DNA of 64,000 nucleotides from positions 1,860,001 through 1,924,000 of the forward strand of contig OY969794.1 of the NCBI GenBank assembly GCA_963703175.1, given 5' to 3'. The stretch comes from VRUE01 sp963703175 (lineage in GTDB: Bacteria > Actinomycetota > Thermoleophilia > Solirubrobacterales > 70-9). Under the pieces are notes generated by a model. The model had not been told where the DNA came from. It searched no databases and worked only from the letters and a program-made list of their open reading frames with translations. This document shows positions 8,142 through 18,942 of the stretch, piece by piece (position 1 is the stretch's first letter; each line of letters starts with the position of its first letter). The translations under genes and the position numbers were made by a program.

Positions 8142-8532
8142 GTTCCTCACCGGCGCGGTGTTTCTCGACCGCTTCCCGTACCCAGTCTGGCTGATCGTCC
8201 AAGGTAACCGCGTAGAGCGGCTCTCCACCGTCCAGGTCAGCGATCTTTTCCACTAGGCCAAACGATTCGAGCAGCTTGACCCAGTGGCCAACGGCATGCA
8301 ATGGACCTCCGGTCCTGGCGCTCAGCTGGGGAACAGCCAAAGGGCCACCGTCGAGAATGCAACACAACACATCTAGGCGGCCGTCATGGTGAACGATTGC
8401 CTCCAGGGCCGCTGGGCTCACGATTTCCCCCTGTGGGCAACTGTGCCCCGACCACTCATGGGAGGTGAAGCGGCCGGGGCACGTTTTCCACCCAAGAGCG
8501 CAGTCCCCGACTAAGTTCGGAGACGCACTCAT
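8131..8532 (-). CDS. winged-helix protein of unknown function
   Basis: Predicted 133-aa protein. From about residue 40 it reads as a winged-helix fold: ALEAIVHHDGRLDVLCCILDGGPLAVPQLSARTGGPLHAVGHWVKLLESFGLVEKI has the helix, turn and recognition-helix pattern of ArsR/MarR-like domains. The first 35 residues (with three Cys and two His, CALGWKTCPGRFTSHEWSGHSC) are less regular, so the true start may be downstream, for example the GTG before SPAALEAI. It is transcribed away from the XRE regulator, and the 22-bp palindrome lies between them, which suggests shared control. Confidence 0.6.
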   Translation of the reverse strand: MSASPNLVGDCALGWKTCPGRFTSHEWSGHSCPQGEIVSPAALEAIVHHDGRLDVLCCILDGGPLAVPQLSARTGGPLHAVGHWVKLLESFGLVEKIADLDGGEPLYAVTLDDQPDWVREAVEKHRAGEELSR

Positions 8533-8574
8533 CCCCCCTGGCTCCCGCTGGGTTCCCCTGCCTCATCGTGGGGG

Positions 8575-8596
8575 ACCATAGCCTATAGGCTATGGT
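8575..8596. promoter_or_regulatory. perfect 22-bp palindromic operator between divergent regulators
   Basis: The half-site ACCATAGCCTA is followed directly by its exact complement, giving a spacerless 22-bp palindrome. Each end reads outward as TATGGT, a good -10 element, so the palindrome would cover the -10 regions of both divergent genes at once. It lies 43 bases before the winged-helix start (8532, minus) and about 37 before the XRE GTG. The XRE protein, the winged-helix protein, or both are the likely ligands. Confidence 0.65.
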
Positions 8597-8632
8597 CAAT
8601 GGAGCGAGGTCGAGGGAGGCTTGTTCGCCTCC

Positions 8633-8881
8633 GTGTCACTGCCACCCCCGCCGACCTCCGCCCAGCTTGGAGCCGCGATCCGAGCCCTCCGGACATCGCG
8701 CAAGATGACCATCGAAGGTCTTGCCGGCGAGGCGAAAATCCACACGACCCACCTCTCGGGGATCGAGCTCGGAGAACGCAATCCCGGCTGGGAAATCGTC
8801 CGCAGAATCGCCGCCGCGCTAGAGGTCAGAGTGGGCGACCTCGAGCGCATCGGTAGTGAACGCTCCGCGGCTAAGAGCTAA
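8633..8881 (+). CDS. XRE-family helix-turn-helix regulator
   Basis: Small DNA-binding protein of about 82 aa that is nearly all HTH_3 domain: LGAAIRALRTSRKMTIEGLAGEAKIHTTHLSGIELGERNPGWEIVRRIAAALEV. The Ser/Gly-rich turn and ELGERNP end are typical of Cro/C1-type folds. Two starts are possible. TTG 8621 sits only one base after GGGAGG, too close; GTG 8633 is 13 bases after it and is preferred. A 22-bp palindrome 36 bases upstream is a strong candidate for its autoregulatory site. Its size and fold also resemble restriction-modification control proteins, but no such system is adjacent. Confidence 0.8.
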   Translation: MSLPPPPTSAQLGAAIRALRTSRKMTIEGLAGEAKIHTTHLSGIELGERNPGWEIVRRIAAALEVRVGDLERIGSERSAAKS

Positions 8882-8921
8882 AACGCTGGATGGCGCTTAG
8901 GCGGCGCTTACTCTGACGGGA

Positions 8922-10070
8922 ATGTCGCGACGCTGGTTTTCCCTTCGACTGAGCGGCGAGCCGCCGCCCGCGTGGCTTGGCTTGCTGGTGATGCTGATCG
9001 CTGTCGCCGTCGGCACGCTCGTCGTTTACCCACTCAAGTCGGTTGCGCCGGTCGTCTCGCTCGGTGTCGTCTACCTGCCGGCGATCCTCTTGATCTCGAT
9101 CGTTTGGGGTTTGCGCCTTGGCCTGCTCACTTCGGTTGTAAGCGCGGTCGCCTTCAACTTCTTTCAGATCCCGCCACTGCACCGATTCACGATCGCCCGC
9201 GAAGAGGACTGGGCTGCGTTGGCGGCCTTCGCGATCGTCGCCGTGATCAGCAGCGCCGTCGCTGGTCTGGCCCGGGCACAGGCGGTCGAGGCTGAGCGGC
9301 GGCGCGAGCAGGCCGACCGCGCCTTGGCAGAGTTGGCGACCCTTTCTCGCGAGCGCGACCGGATGCAGGCGGAGATGGTCGAGGCGGAGGCGCTGCGGCG
9401 CAGTGATGAGCTGAAGACGGCATTGCTGCGCTCAATCTCCCACGATCTGCGCACCCCGCTTACCTCGATGATCGCCAGTGGCGCCGCACTCGGCTCGGCG
9501 TCGACGACGGCAGATGAGCGGTCTGAGCTGAGCACAGCGATCGTCGCCGAAGGCGAGCGGCTCTCCCGCATGGTTGAGAATCTGTTGGACATGTCCCGCT
9601 TGGAGGCCGGCAAGGCGGAGCCGCACCGCGAGCAGACCGACCTGACAGAGGTGTTGGAGGGCGCGCGCGAAGCCGTCGCTGATTCCGAGCTGGTGCATCT
9701 AGCGGTCGATCGCAATCTGCCCTCCGTTGATGCCGACCCCGCCCAGCTCGAGCGGGCTTTCGCCAACTTGCTCGAGAACGCGACTCGGCACGGTGGCGGC
9801 GGGCCGGTGACGGTTACCTCGAGGGTGATCGGTGGCAAGATCGCTGTGCGAGTGGTCGATCAGGGGCCGGGCATACCCGAGAATGAGTGGGAGCGGATAT
9901 TCGAGCCATTTCAACGTGGCGCCGCTAGCCGCGCCGGTGGATCCGGACTTGGACTGGCAATCGCCAAGGGCTTCGTTGAAGCCAACGGCGGCGAGATCGC
10001 GATTGAGTCGCTCCCTGGCCAGGGGAGCAGCTTCGTCGTCGGCTTCCCGCTAAGCGAGCGCTGGCCGTGA
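8922..10070 (+). CDS. kdpD: KdpD C-terminal half: membrane sensor histidine kinase
   Basis: Sensor kinase of 382 aa corresponding to the membrane and kinase half of KdpD. Four closely spaced membrane helices (about residues 18-115, DUF4118 type, including FNFFQIPP) are followed by a coiled-coil linker (118-165), a HisKA domain with phospho-acceptor His174 in SISHDLRTPL, and an HATPase domain with FANLLENATRHG, DQGPGIP and GGSGLGLAIAKG. The GAF domain of the Escherichia coli protein is absent, and the N-terminal KdpD/USP part is encoded separately at 15330. The stop overlaps the kdpE GTG by four bases (GTGA). Confidence 0.92.
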   Translation: MSRRWFSLRLSGEPPPAWLGLLVMLIAVAVGTLVVYPLKSVAPVVSLGVVYLPAILLISIVWGLRLGLLTSVVSAVAFNFFQIPPLHRFTIAREEDWAALAAFAIVAVISSAVAGLARAQAVEAERRREQADRALAELATLSRERDRMQAEMVEAEALRRSDELKTALLRSISHDLRTPLTSMIASGAALGSASTTADERSELSTAIVAEGERLSRMVENLLDMSRLEAGKAEPHREQTDLTEVLEGAREAVADSELVHLAVDRNLPSVDADPAQLERAFANLLENATRHGGGGPVTVTSRVIGGKIAVRVVDQGPGIPENEWERIFEPFQRGAASRAGGSGLGLAIAKGFVEANGGEIAIESLPGQGSSFVVGFPLSERWP

Positions 10071-10747
10071 GCGGCGTAACGCGGATCCTCGTGTGCGATG
10101 ACGAGCCGCAGATCCTCCGTGCGCTTGGGGTCATTTTGCGTGATGCTGGCTACGAGGCGGTCCCGGCAGCAAACGGTGAGGAGGCGCTCGACAGCGCGGC
10201 GGTGAAGCCTCCGGCGGCGGCGATCGTCGACCTGATGCTTCCCGACATCGACGGGGTCGAAGTGACTGAACGCCTGCGCGAGTGGAGCGAGATGCCGATC
10301 ATCGTCCTTTCCGCCGTCGGCGAGGAGGAGGCGAAGGTGCGGGCGCTCGCCGCCGGGGCCGACGACTATGTGACCAAGCCCTTCGGCCCGCCGGAGCTGG
10401 TGGCGAGGTTGGAGGCGGTGCTGCGACGCGCCCGCCCAGAGGTATCGGAGCCGACGATCGTCGCCGACGGGCTCGAGATCGACCTCGCGGCGCGAGTCGT
10501 GCGGCGCGATGGCGAGCCGATTCACCTCACCCCGACCGAGTTTGAGCTGTTGCGGACGCTCGCCCAGAATCGTGGCCGCTTGATGACGCACAGCGGGTTG
10601 CTGGCCGAGGTGTGGGGACCCGCTTACGCCGACGATCTTCAGGTCCTGCGCGCCCACGTTGCCAACTTGCGGCGCAAGATCGAGCCGCCCGACGGCCCGC
10701 GTTACATCCGCACCGACCCAGGCGTCGGTTACCGCTTCGCTGTGTAA
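10067..10747 (+). CDS. kdpE: KdpE response regulator
   Basis: OmpR-family regulator of 226 aa that partners the preceding kinase to control potassium uptake genes. The receiver has the acidic pocket in LVCDDEP, the phospho-acceptor Asp55 in AIVDLMLPD, the Thr/Ser and Lys of VLSA and VTKPF, and the C-terminal winged helix carries LTPTEFELLRTLAQN and the RRKIEP...YIRTDPGVGYRF end. Start GTG 10067 overlaps the kdpD stop. The structural genes follow after a 77-base gap that should hold its target promoter. Confidence 0.95.
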   Translation: MSGVTRILVCDDEPQILRALGVILRDAGYEAVPAANGEEALDSAAVKPPAAAIVDLMLPDIDGVEVTERLREWSEMPIIVLSAVGEEEAKVRALAAGADDYVTKPFGPPELVARLEAVLRRARPEVSEPTIVADGLEIDLAARVVRRDGEPIHLTPTEFELLRTLAQNRGRLMTHSGLLAEVWGPAYADDLQVLRAHVANLRRKIEPPDGPRYIRTDPGVGYRFAV

Positions 10748-10824
10748 AGCACCTTCACGAAATCTGTATGTGCAGGTGCGCATAGTTCATGTGGCCTTGA
10801 CGGGGGTGGGTCCAGGATCGAACT
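10748..10824 (+). promoter_or_regulatory. probable kdp structural-operon promoter region
   Basis: This 77-base gap between kdpE and kdpF is the only sizeable spacer in the locus. It contains an inverted repeat GCACCT (10749-10754) and AGGTGC (10774-10779) around an AT-richer core, a plausible KdpE target or promoter. CAGGA about seven bases before kdpF may be a weak ribosome site. No exact KdpE consensus could be confirmed by eye. Confidence 0.35.
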
Positions 10825-10908
10825 ATGGATCTCGTCTCAGTCGCGCTGGCACTGGTCGCGTTCACGCTGATCTTCGCCGCGATCGAGGTACTGGATCGGA
10901 TCCGATGA
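10825..10908 (+). CDS. kdpF: KdpF, small Kdp membrane subunit
   Basis: A 27-residue single-span membrane peptide beginning MDLVSVALALVAFTLIF and ending VLDRIR, the usual size and character of KdpF, which stabilises the KdpFABC potassium pump. It is too short for ordinary gene callers. The ATG at 10825 comes just before the kdpA gene and its TGA overlaps the kdpA ATG (ATGA), the classical coupled arrangement, so position as well as sequence supports it. Confidence 0.88.
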   Translation: MDLVSVALALVAFTLIFAAIEVLDRIR

Positions 10909-12659
10909 CGCAGGGGTGGCTCCAGATCCTCGTCTTCGGGGTCGTCCTCACGGCGCTGGTACCGCTGCTCGGCGGCTACATCGCCAGGGTCTTCCAGGGT
11001 GAACGGGTTTTTCTCAGCCCGGTCGTCGGGCCGGTCGAGCGCTTCTCCTACGGGTTGTTGCGCGTGCAGCCCGGCGATGAGCAGGACTGGAAGGGGTATG
11101 CCCGCTCCGTTGTCGTCTTCAGCGTCCTTTCTTGGCTGGCGCTCTACCTGATCCTGCGCACCCAGAGCATCCAGCCGTTTAACCCGCAGGGATTCCATTC
11201 CGGCCCCTGGAACCTCAGCTTCAACACCACCTCTTCCTTCGTCACCAACACCAACTGGCAGTACTACGGCGGCGAGACCACCCTCTCCTACTTCGCCCAG
11301 ATGGCAGGCCTGACGGTTCAGAACTTCGTCTCGGCCGCGGTCGGCATCGCCGCTCTCGCCGCGGTGATTCGCGGCTTCGCCGCTCGGTCTACTGCTTCCC
11401 TGGGCAACTTCTGGTCTGACCTGATTCGGATCAATCTCTACATCCTGCTGCCGGTCTCGATCGTCGCCGCCTTGGTCCTGGCCTCCCAAGGCGTGGTCCA
11501 GACCCTCGGCGGCTCGCAGGCCTTCCACACGATTGCCGGCGGTGCCCAGACCCTGGCGCTCGGCCCGGTCGCTTCGCAGGAGGCGATCAAGGAGCTCGGG
11601 ACCAATGGTGGCGGCTTCTTCAACGTCAACAGCGCGATGCCGTTCGAGAACGCGAACGGGCTCACCAACCTGATCGAGCTGCTGCTGATCCTCGTTATCC
11701 CAGCCAGCCTCACCTACACCTTCGGTCGCATGATCGGCAACCGCCGCCAGGGCTGGGCGCTCTACGCGGCGATGATGATCATGTTCGTCATCGGGGTGGC
11801 GGTCGTGTACATGGCTGAGCAACACGGCAGCCCCGCCCAGCACCACGCCGGCGTTCTCACCCACGCCTTCGACGGCTCCACCGGCGGCAATATGGAGGGC
11901 AAGGAGCAACGCTTCGGCATCGCCGATTCCTCGCTGTGGACTGCGGTAACGACGGTCACCTCCTGTGGCGCTGTCAACGCCGCCTTCGATTCCCTTACTG
12001 GGATCGGCGGGCTCGTCCCCACCGCCAACCTCTCCACCGGCGAGGTGATTTTCGGCGGGGTCGGCTCCGGCCTCTATTACATGCTGCTCTTCGTCCTGCT
12101 CACCGTCTTCATCGCTGGCCTGATGGTTGGCCGCACGCCTGAGTTCCTGGGGAAGAAGATCGAGTCGCGGGAGGTGAAGCTGGTTTTGGTCGGCGTCCTG
12201 GTGACGCCGCTGCTGGTGCTGTTCGCGACCTCATGGGCCGTGGCCAGCCACGACGGCACGATGTCGATCTATAACCCCGGCCCGCAGGGCTTCTCGGAGT
12301 CGCTTTACGCCTACATGTCGCAGGCGAACAACAACGGTTCCGCCTTTGCCGGCTACACCGGCTTCATCCAGCCCCATGCGCCGGGAAACGCCGGTGCGTA
12401 TGGCTACGACTTCGCCAACCTGCTCGGCGGCCTTGTGATGTTGTTCGCTCGCTTCCTGCCAATGATTGCCGCGCTTGCAGTCGCCGGCTCCCTCGCCGGC
12501 AAGAAGGTCGCCCCGGCCGGCGCCGGCACCTTCCGCGCCGACTCACCCACCTTCGTCGCCCTCCTGATCGGCGTGATCGTGATCGTCGCTGCACTCACCT
12601 TTTTCCCTGCCTTTCTGCTCGGTCCCACTGTGCAGGGACTAACCGACCAACTGTTTTGA
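10905..12659 (+). CDS. kdpA: KdpA, potassium-translocating subunit
   Basis: Channel-like subunit of the high-affinity K+ pump, 584 aa (E. coli 557). The four degenerate selectivity-filter loops are recognisable: TSSFVTNTNWQYYGGE, GTNGGGFFNVNSAMPFENAN, TSCGAVNAAFDSLTGIGG and NNNGSAFAGY. About ten hydrophobic spans are seen. The start is ATG 10905, overlapping kdpF; the same frame is open further upstream to 10659 but that would run through kdpE and kdpF. KdpC begins two bases after its stop. Confidence 0.97.
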   Translation: MTQGWLQILVFGVVLTALVPLLGGYIARVFQGERVFLSPVVGPVERFSYGLLRVQPGDEQDWKGYARSVVVFSVLSWLALYLILRTQSIQPFNPQGFHSGPWNLSFNTTSSFVTNTNWQYYGGETTLSYFAQMAGLTVQNFVSAAVGIAALAAVIRGFAARSTASLGNFWSDLIRINLYILLPVSIVAALVLASQGVVQTLGGSQAFHTIAGGAQTLALGPVASQEAIKELGTNGGGFFNVNSAMPFENANGLTNLIELLLILVIPASLTYTFGRMIGNRRQGWALYAAMMIMFVIGVAVVYMAEQHGSPAQHHAGVLTHAFDGSTGGNMEGKEQRFGIADSSLWTAVTTVTSCGAVNAAFDSLTGIGGLVPTANLSTGEVIFGGVGSGLYYMLLFVLLTVFIAGLMVGRTPEFLGKKIESREVKLVLVGVLVTPLLVLFATSWAVASHDGTMSIYNPGPQGFSESLYAYMSQANNNGSAFAGYTGFIQPHAPGNAGAYGYDFANLLGGLVMLFARFLPMIAALAVAGSLAGKKVAPAGAGTFRADSPTFVALLIGVIVIVAALTFFPAFLLGPTVQGLTDQLF

Positions 12660-12660
12660 G

Positions 12661-13252
12661 ATGACCAACCTGCGCAAAGACCTGATCACCGCGACGATCG
12701 CAATCGTCTTCCTCACGCTGCTCCTGGGCGTTGCCTATCCACTTCTCACCACCGGCGTCTCACAGGTGTTGTTTCCGAACGCCGCCAACGGCAGCAAGAT
12801 CGAAGTCGACGGCGAGGTCGTCGGCTCGAAGCTCATCGGTCAGGACTTCGGTGAAAAGCCTCGTTACTTCCAGAGTCGGCCCTCGGCGACCGAATACAGC
12901 GCCGACGTCACCTACTTCAACAACCTCGGCTCCAACAACAAGGAACTGTCGGAATTCTTCAAAGAAGAACTCAAGACTTACCTCGCTCGTGAGCGGCGTT
13001 ATGACCCGAGTCTCGTGGCGGCGGATGTGCCCGTCGACGCAGTCACTACCTCCGCTTCCGGCGTAGACCCACACATTTCCGAGGCCAACGCCCGCATCCA
13101 GGCACACCGGGTCGCCGCCGTGCGCAAGCTGCCCTTACAGCGTGTCCTCGAACTCGTCAGCGAGCACACCGAAGGCCGTTTCCTCGGCCTCTTCGGCGAG
13201 CCGGGCGTGAACGTGCTCCAGCTCAACCTGGCCCTCGACAAACCCCGTGGCG

Positions 13253-13260
<8 letters not shown>
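12661..13260 (+). CDS. kdpC: KdpC, periplasmic-facing Kdp subunit
   Basis: Single-span subunit of the Kdp pump, 199 aa. It has an N-terminal membrane helix (residues 10-32, ending AYPLLTTGVSQVLFP) and conserved KdpC segments NGSKI, GSKLIGQDF, YFQSRPSATEYSADV, VTTSASGVDPHIS and the terminal VNVLQLNLALDK. It precedes kdpB, not follows it as in the usual FABC order, and overlaps the kdpB start by eight bases. All three catalytic subunits are therefore present but permuted. Confidence 0.96.
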
Positions 13261-15328
<2,068 letters not shown>

Positions 15329-15329
15329 G

Positions 15330-16460
15330 ATGGCCGCTGGACAGCTCAAGGTCTTCATCGGAATGGCCGCCGGCGTTGGCAAGACCTACCGCATGCTGCA
15401 GGAAGGCCACGCCGAACAGGAGGCCGGGCGCGATGTCGCGATCGGCTACATGGAGCCGCATAAGCGCCCGGAGACCTCCGCGCTCGCAGAGGGACTGGAG
15501 ACCTTGCCGCGGCGCCGCGTCTCTTACCGCGACACCGACCTCGAAGAGATGGACCTGCCGGGGCTACTTGCGCGGGCGCCCGAACTGGCGCTGATTGACG
15601 AGCTCGCCCACACCAACGCGGCTGGGGTCGAGCACCCCAAGCGCTACGAAGACGTGCGCGAAGTGCTCGGCGCCGGTATCGATGTCTTCTCGACGGTCAA
15701 CGTGCAGCACCTCGAGTCGCTCAACGACCAAGTCTCGGAGCTGACCGGGACACGGGTGCGGGAGACGATCCCCGATGTAGTGCTCGGTGAGGCCGACGAA
15801 GTGGTACTGATCGACCTCACGCCCGAGGCGCTGATCGCCCGCCTGCAGGCGGGCAAGATTTATCCCGGGGAGAACATCGAGGCGGCGCTGAACAATTTCT
15901 TCACGGTGGAGAATCTGCTGGCGCTGCGTGAGGTCGCGCTGCGCCAAGTGGCGCAAGAGGTAGAGGCGAAGCGGCTCGTGATCGAGGAGCCCCTTGGCAC
16001 GCGCGAGGAGCGAGTGGCTGCCGAGGCTCCACGGGCGGTGGGAGAGAGGCTGCTCGCCCTGGTCCGCCCCGTGCCGAGCTCCCAGCGGCTGGTTCGCCGC
16101 GCTTGGCGTTCAGCGCAACGGCTCGGCACCGGGCTCGACTTGCTCTGGGTGAAGCCGCCGGGCGAGGCGATCGAGGGCGAGGTAGCGCGCCAGGTGACGG
16201 CGCTGCGCCAGCTGGCCTCGGTGCTGGGTGCCAACTTCCTGATCGAGGAGAGCGACGACCTCGTGCGGGGGGCGGCAGAGGTCATCCGCGAGCGCGGTAG
16301 CACCTACATCATGGTCGGCGAGTCTGAGCCTCGGCGGGGTTTGGCAAGGCTGCGCGAACCGCTGCCGCAGCGGTTGATGGAGGCGACGCCGCCGGGCGTG
16401 GATGTGCGCATCGTCGCCCACCGTGGACAGCCGGACAAGGTGGAGAACGGTGACCGTTGA
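15330..16460 (+). CDS. KdpD N-terminal half as a separate protein
   Basis: Cytoplasmic 376-aa protein equal to the N-terminal half of KdpD, the ligand- and nucleotide-sensing part. It has the Walker A-like FIGMAAGVGKTYRMLQEGH near residue 10, then DVAIGYMEPHKRPET, ELALIDELAHTN and VFSTVNVQHLESLND of the KdpD domain to about residue 210, followed by a USP-like domain (QRLVRRAWRSAQRLGTGLDLLWVKPP and later). There is no membrane span or kinase domain. It would have to act in trans with the kinase encoded at 8922. GTG 15321 is an alternative start overlapping kdpB. Confidence 0.92.
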   Translation: MAAGQLKVFIGMAAGVGKTYRMLQEGHAEQEAGRDVAIGYMEPHKRPETSALAEGLETLPRRRVSYRDTDLEEMDLPGLLARAPELALIDELAHTNAAGVEHPKRYEDVREVLGAGIDVFSTVNVQHLESLNDQVSELTGTRVRETIPDVVLGEADEVVLIDLTPEALIARLQAGKIYPGENIEAALNNFFTVENLLALREVALRQVAQEVEAKRLVIEEPLGTREERVAAEAPRAVGERLLALVRPVPSSQRLVRRAWRSAQRLGTGLDLLWVKPPGEAIEGEVARQVTALRQLASVLGANFLIEESDDLVRGAAEVIRERGSTYIMVGESEPRRGLARLREPLPQRLMEATPPGVDVRIVAHRGQPDKVENGDR

Positions 16461-17001
16461 GCATGTTCTAGTCGGCGTCGCTCTGCTGCTCGGCTTGGCC
16501 GGCGGTTACCTGCTGGCTCGCTCGCGTTTGCGTAGTGGGAGCTCCGCGCAGTCTGAGGTCGTGCACCAGATCCTCCTGCCCTTTACCGGCACTGAGATCT
16601 CGCGCCGCGCGGTCGACGCGGCGCTACGTCTTGCCCGCGCTGAGGATGCCGTCCTTATGCCGGCCTACCTAGCGAGCGTGCCCAAGCGGCTGCCGCTCGA
16701 TTGCTCGATTCCTGCGGAGGCGGCCAAGGCGATGCCGATGCTTGAGGCGATCGAGCAGCGCGCTACCGGCCAGGGGGTGCCTGTCGACGCGCGTATCGAG
16801 CGCGGACGCTCCTACCGCCACGCGCTCGCTCGCCTGCTCGATCGGGAGCGTTTCGATCGCGTCGTGGTCCCAGCGACCGCCAAGACAGGGGACGGCCTCT
16901 CGGGCGATGACCTTGTCTGGGTTTTGGAGAAAGCTCCCGCCGAGGTTCTGATCCTGCGTCCCGGACCCGACGATTTCATCGGGGGAAAGCCGCAGGCATA
17001 G
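16450..17001 (+). CDS. membrane-anchored universal stress protein (UspA family)
   Basis: Protein of 183 aa with an N-terminal membrane span (TVEHVLVGVALLLGLAGGYLLARS) and a UspA-type domain beginning VHQILLPFTGTEISRRAVDAALRLA and ending DRVVVPATAK...LEKAPAEVLILRP. GTG 16450 overlaps the end of the KdpD N-half gene and gives the membrane-anchor start; the longer frame from 16402 would add a stretch encoded inside the upstream gene. The usual ATP-binding G-x2-G-x9-G(S/T) motif is weak. As the last gene of the kdp run it probably takes part in K+ or turgor signalling, by context only. Confidence 0.8.
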   Translation: MTVEHVLVGVALLLGLAGGYLLARSRLRSGSSAQSEVVHQILLPFTGTEISRRAVDAALRLARAEDAVLMPAYLASVPKRLPLDCSIPAEAAKAMPMLEAIEQRATGQGVPVDARIERGRSYRHALARLLDRERFDRVVVPATAKTGDGLSGDDLVWVLEKAPAEVLILRPGPDDFIGGKPQA

Positions 17002-17051
17002 TGTGGAGCTCTGCCGATGGAGGCACGGCAGAACGGTCGTAGGCTCGTCAA

Positions 17052-18122
17052 GTGAGTGCGAAGTCACAGCGAAGCCGCCCACGCGTGCTGATCGCCGGCG
17101 GAGGCATCGCGGCACTCGAGGCGGCTTTGGCCCTGCATAAGCTCGCCGGTGACCGACTCGATATTGAGCTTTGCTCACCCCGTATCGACTTCGTCTATCG
17201 CCCCTTTGACATCGGCGAGCCCTACGGCGCGACCGGCACCCTGCGCTACGGACTTGACTCACTGGCGGACCGGGTCGGCGCTTCGCTTCGCCTCGGCGGC
17301 ATCCTTTCGGTCGATTCCGCCGCCGCCGTTGCGACCGCTCGCGATGGCGAGCAGATCCATTACGACCAGCTGCTCGTTACCTGCGGGGCACGGATGCTCT
17401 GTGCAGTGCCGGGCGCCGTGACCTTCTGGGGAGTGTTCGACGAAGGCGGATTTGGCGCCATCGTGCGTAGGCTGCGCAGTGGCGCCCTGCGCGACCTGGT
17501 CTTCACCATGCCCGCCGGCGGCAGCTGGTGCCTGCCGCTCTACGAGCTGGCGCTGCGCGCCTCGGAGGTGCTGGGCAAGTCGGGCATCGAGGACGCCCGG
17601 CTGACCGTGGTGACTCCGGAGGACGTGCCACTCGAACTCTTCGGGCGGGTAATCGGTGAGCAGATGGCTTTGCTCTTGGGCGAACGAGGGATAGCGGTCG
17701 TGGCCGGGGCCCATCCGGTCGCCTTCGAGGACGGGCGGCTGCACGTCGCTCCGGGCGACCCGATCGAGACCGAGGCAGTGGTCAGCCTGCCCTGCCTGGA
17801 GGGTCGTCGCATCGATGGGCTGCCCGCGGGGATCGACGGCTTCCTCCCGGTCGACGAGCACTGCCGGGTCTTCGGCGTCGAAGACGTTTTTGCCGCTGGT
17901 GACGTGACCGCCTTCCCGGTCAAGCAGGGCGGGATCGCGGCGCGGGAGGCGGATGCCGCCGCCGAAGCCATTGCGACAGCGGCCGGCTGTGAGCTCGATC
18001 CGGCGCCGTTCGACCCGGTGCCGCGCCTGCTGGAGTCCGACGAGAAGATCGTCGGCCGCTACCTGAGCCCTTTCCTCGCTGCAATGCCCGAAGGTGAGCG
18101 GCGCGTTCTCGTGACTGACTGA
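17052..18122 (+). CDS. FAD-dependent pyridine nucleotide-disulfide-type oxidoreductase
   Basis: Flavoprotein of 356 aa resembling NDH-2 or sulfide:quinone reductase. The FAD-binding motif VLIAGGGIAALEAALAL is near residue 13 and the second FAD contact GVEDVFAAGDVTAFPVKQGGIAAREADAAAE is near residue 275. The central NAD-binding fold is degenerate (FTMPAGGSWCLPLYELALRAS), as in SQR-like members. Cys residues occur at LCAVPG and SWCLP, but the diagnostic SQR cysteine pattern is not clear. It follows the kdp operon after 50 bases. The substrate is unassigned. Confidence 0.75.
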   Translation: MSAKSQRSRPRVLIAGGGIAALEAALALHKLAGDRLDIELCSPRIDFVYRPFDIGEPYGATGTLRYGLDSLADRVGASLRLGGILSVDSAAAVATARDGEQIHYDQLLVTCGARMLCAVPGAVTFWGVFDEGGFGAIVRRLRSGALRDLVFTMPAGGSWCLPLYELALRASEVLGKSGIEDARLTVVTPEDVPLELFGRVIGEQMALLLGERGIAVVAGAHPVAFEDGRLHVAPGDPIETEAVVSLPCLEGRRIDGLPAGIDGFLPVDEHCRVFGVEDVFAAGDVTAFPVKQGGIAAREADAAAEAIATAAGCELDPAPFDPVPRLLESDEKIVGRYLSPFLAAMPEGERRVLVTD

Positions 18123-18156
18123 GCACGGCTTCGGCGGATCGGGTCATGATGCGACG

Positions 18157-18903
18157 GTGAGTGACGCCGAAGAGCAGGCGCTGATTCGCCGCTACCGCAC
18201 GGCCCGACGCGATCCACACCTCGCCGTCCTGGAGGGATTTCACGCCCTCAAGCACGCCCTGCGCTTTGGGGCCGAGGTGGAGGAGGCGGTTGCCGCCGAT
18301 CCGCAGCAGCTCGAGCAGCTTGCGGCGGAGCTGGCCCCCGACCTCGCCGATTCGCTTGCCGGGCGGACTACTCCGGTCGTCGCCGAGGTCGTCGCCGAGC
18401 TGGTGCCACAGGCACCGCGCACGGGCGTGGTCGCGATTGCCCGCCGCCCCGAGGTCGATCTTGTCGCGGTACTAGGCGGGCAGCGACCGGAGCCCCTCGT
18501 CTTGCTCGAGGACCCGCGGACGATGGGCAACATGGGCGCCTGCGTGCGGGTCGCTGCCGCCGCCGACGCGGCCGGTGTGCTGACCACTGGTTCCAACGAT
18601 CCCTGGCACCCGGACGCCGTGCGCGGAGCCGCCGGACTCCACTTCGCCTTGCCTGTGGTTGGGGTTGAGCTGCTGCCGGCGAACGACCGGCCGCTGGTCG
18701 CGATCGACCCCGGCGGTGAGACCCTGCATCCCGCGGAGCTGCCGCCGCGCGCGATCCTCGCTTTTGGCAGCGAGCGCTACGGGCTCAGCGACGCACTTCT
18801 CGACCGCGCCGATGCCCGTCTCGGCATTCCGATGCGCGCCGGCGTCTCCAGCCTTAACCTCGCAACTGCAGTGGCCGCCGTCCTTTTTGCTCAGCGGCCT
18901 TAA
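18157..18903 (+). CDS. SpoU/TrmH-family RNA 2'-O-methyltransferase
   Basis: SPOUT-class methyltransferase of 248 aa. Motif 1 is NMGACVRVAAAADAAGVL with the conserved Asn and Arg, motif 2 is AILAFGSERYGLS and motif 3 is IPMRAGVSSLNLATAVAAVLF, together forming the S-adenosylmethionine knot. The N-terminal part (about residues 10-90) resembles the L30e-like substrate-binding domain of rRNA 2'-O-methyltransferases. The target nucleotide is unknown. GTG 18157 is the start. Confidence 0.9.
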   Translation: MSDAEEQALIRRYRTARRDPHLAVLEGFHALKHALRFGAEVEEAVAADPQQLEQLAAELAPDLADSLAGRTTPVVAEVVAELVPQAPRTGVVAIARRPEVDLVAVLGGQRPEPLVLLEDPRTMGNMGACVRVAAAADAAGVLTTGSNDPWHPDAVRGAAGLHFALPVVGVELLPANDRPLVAIDPGGETLHPAELPPRAILAFGSERYGLSDALLDRADARLGIPMRAGVSSLNLATAVAAVLFAQRP

Positions 18904-18942
18904 GATCGCGTTGCTCGTTTAATCCATCGAAAGGATTCCCCC

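Noticed and set aside
10659..10904. Upstream extension of KdpA
   Set aside because: It overlaps the kdpE end and the whole kdpF gene; KdpA homologues start at the residues encoded from 10905.
17010..17032. Terminator TCTGCC...GGCAGA after the usp gene
   Set aside because: The stem is only six pairs with an 11-base loop and no U-tract follows; no better than chance in this composition.
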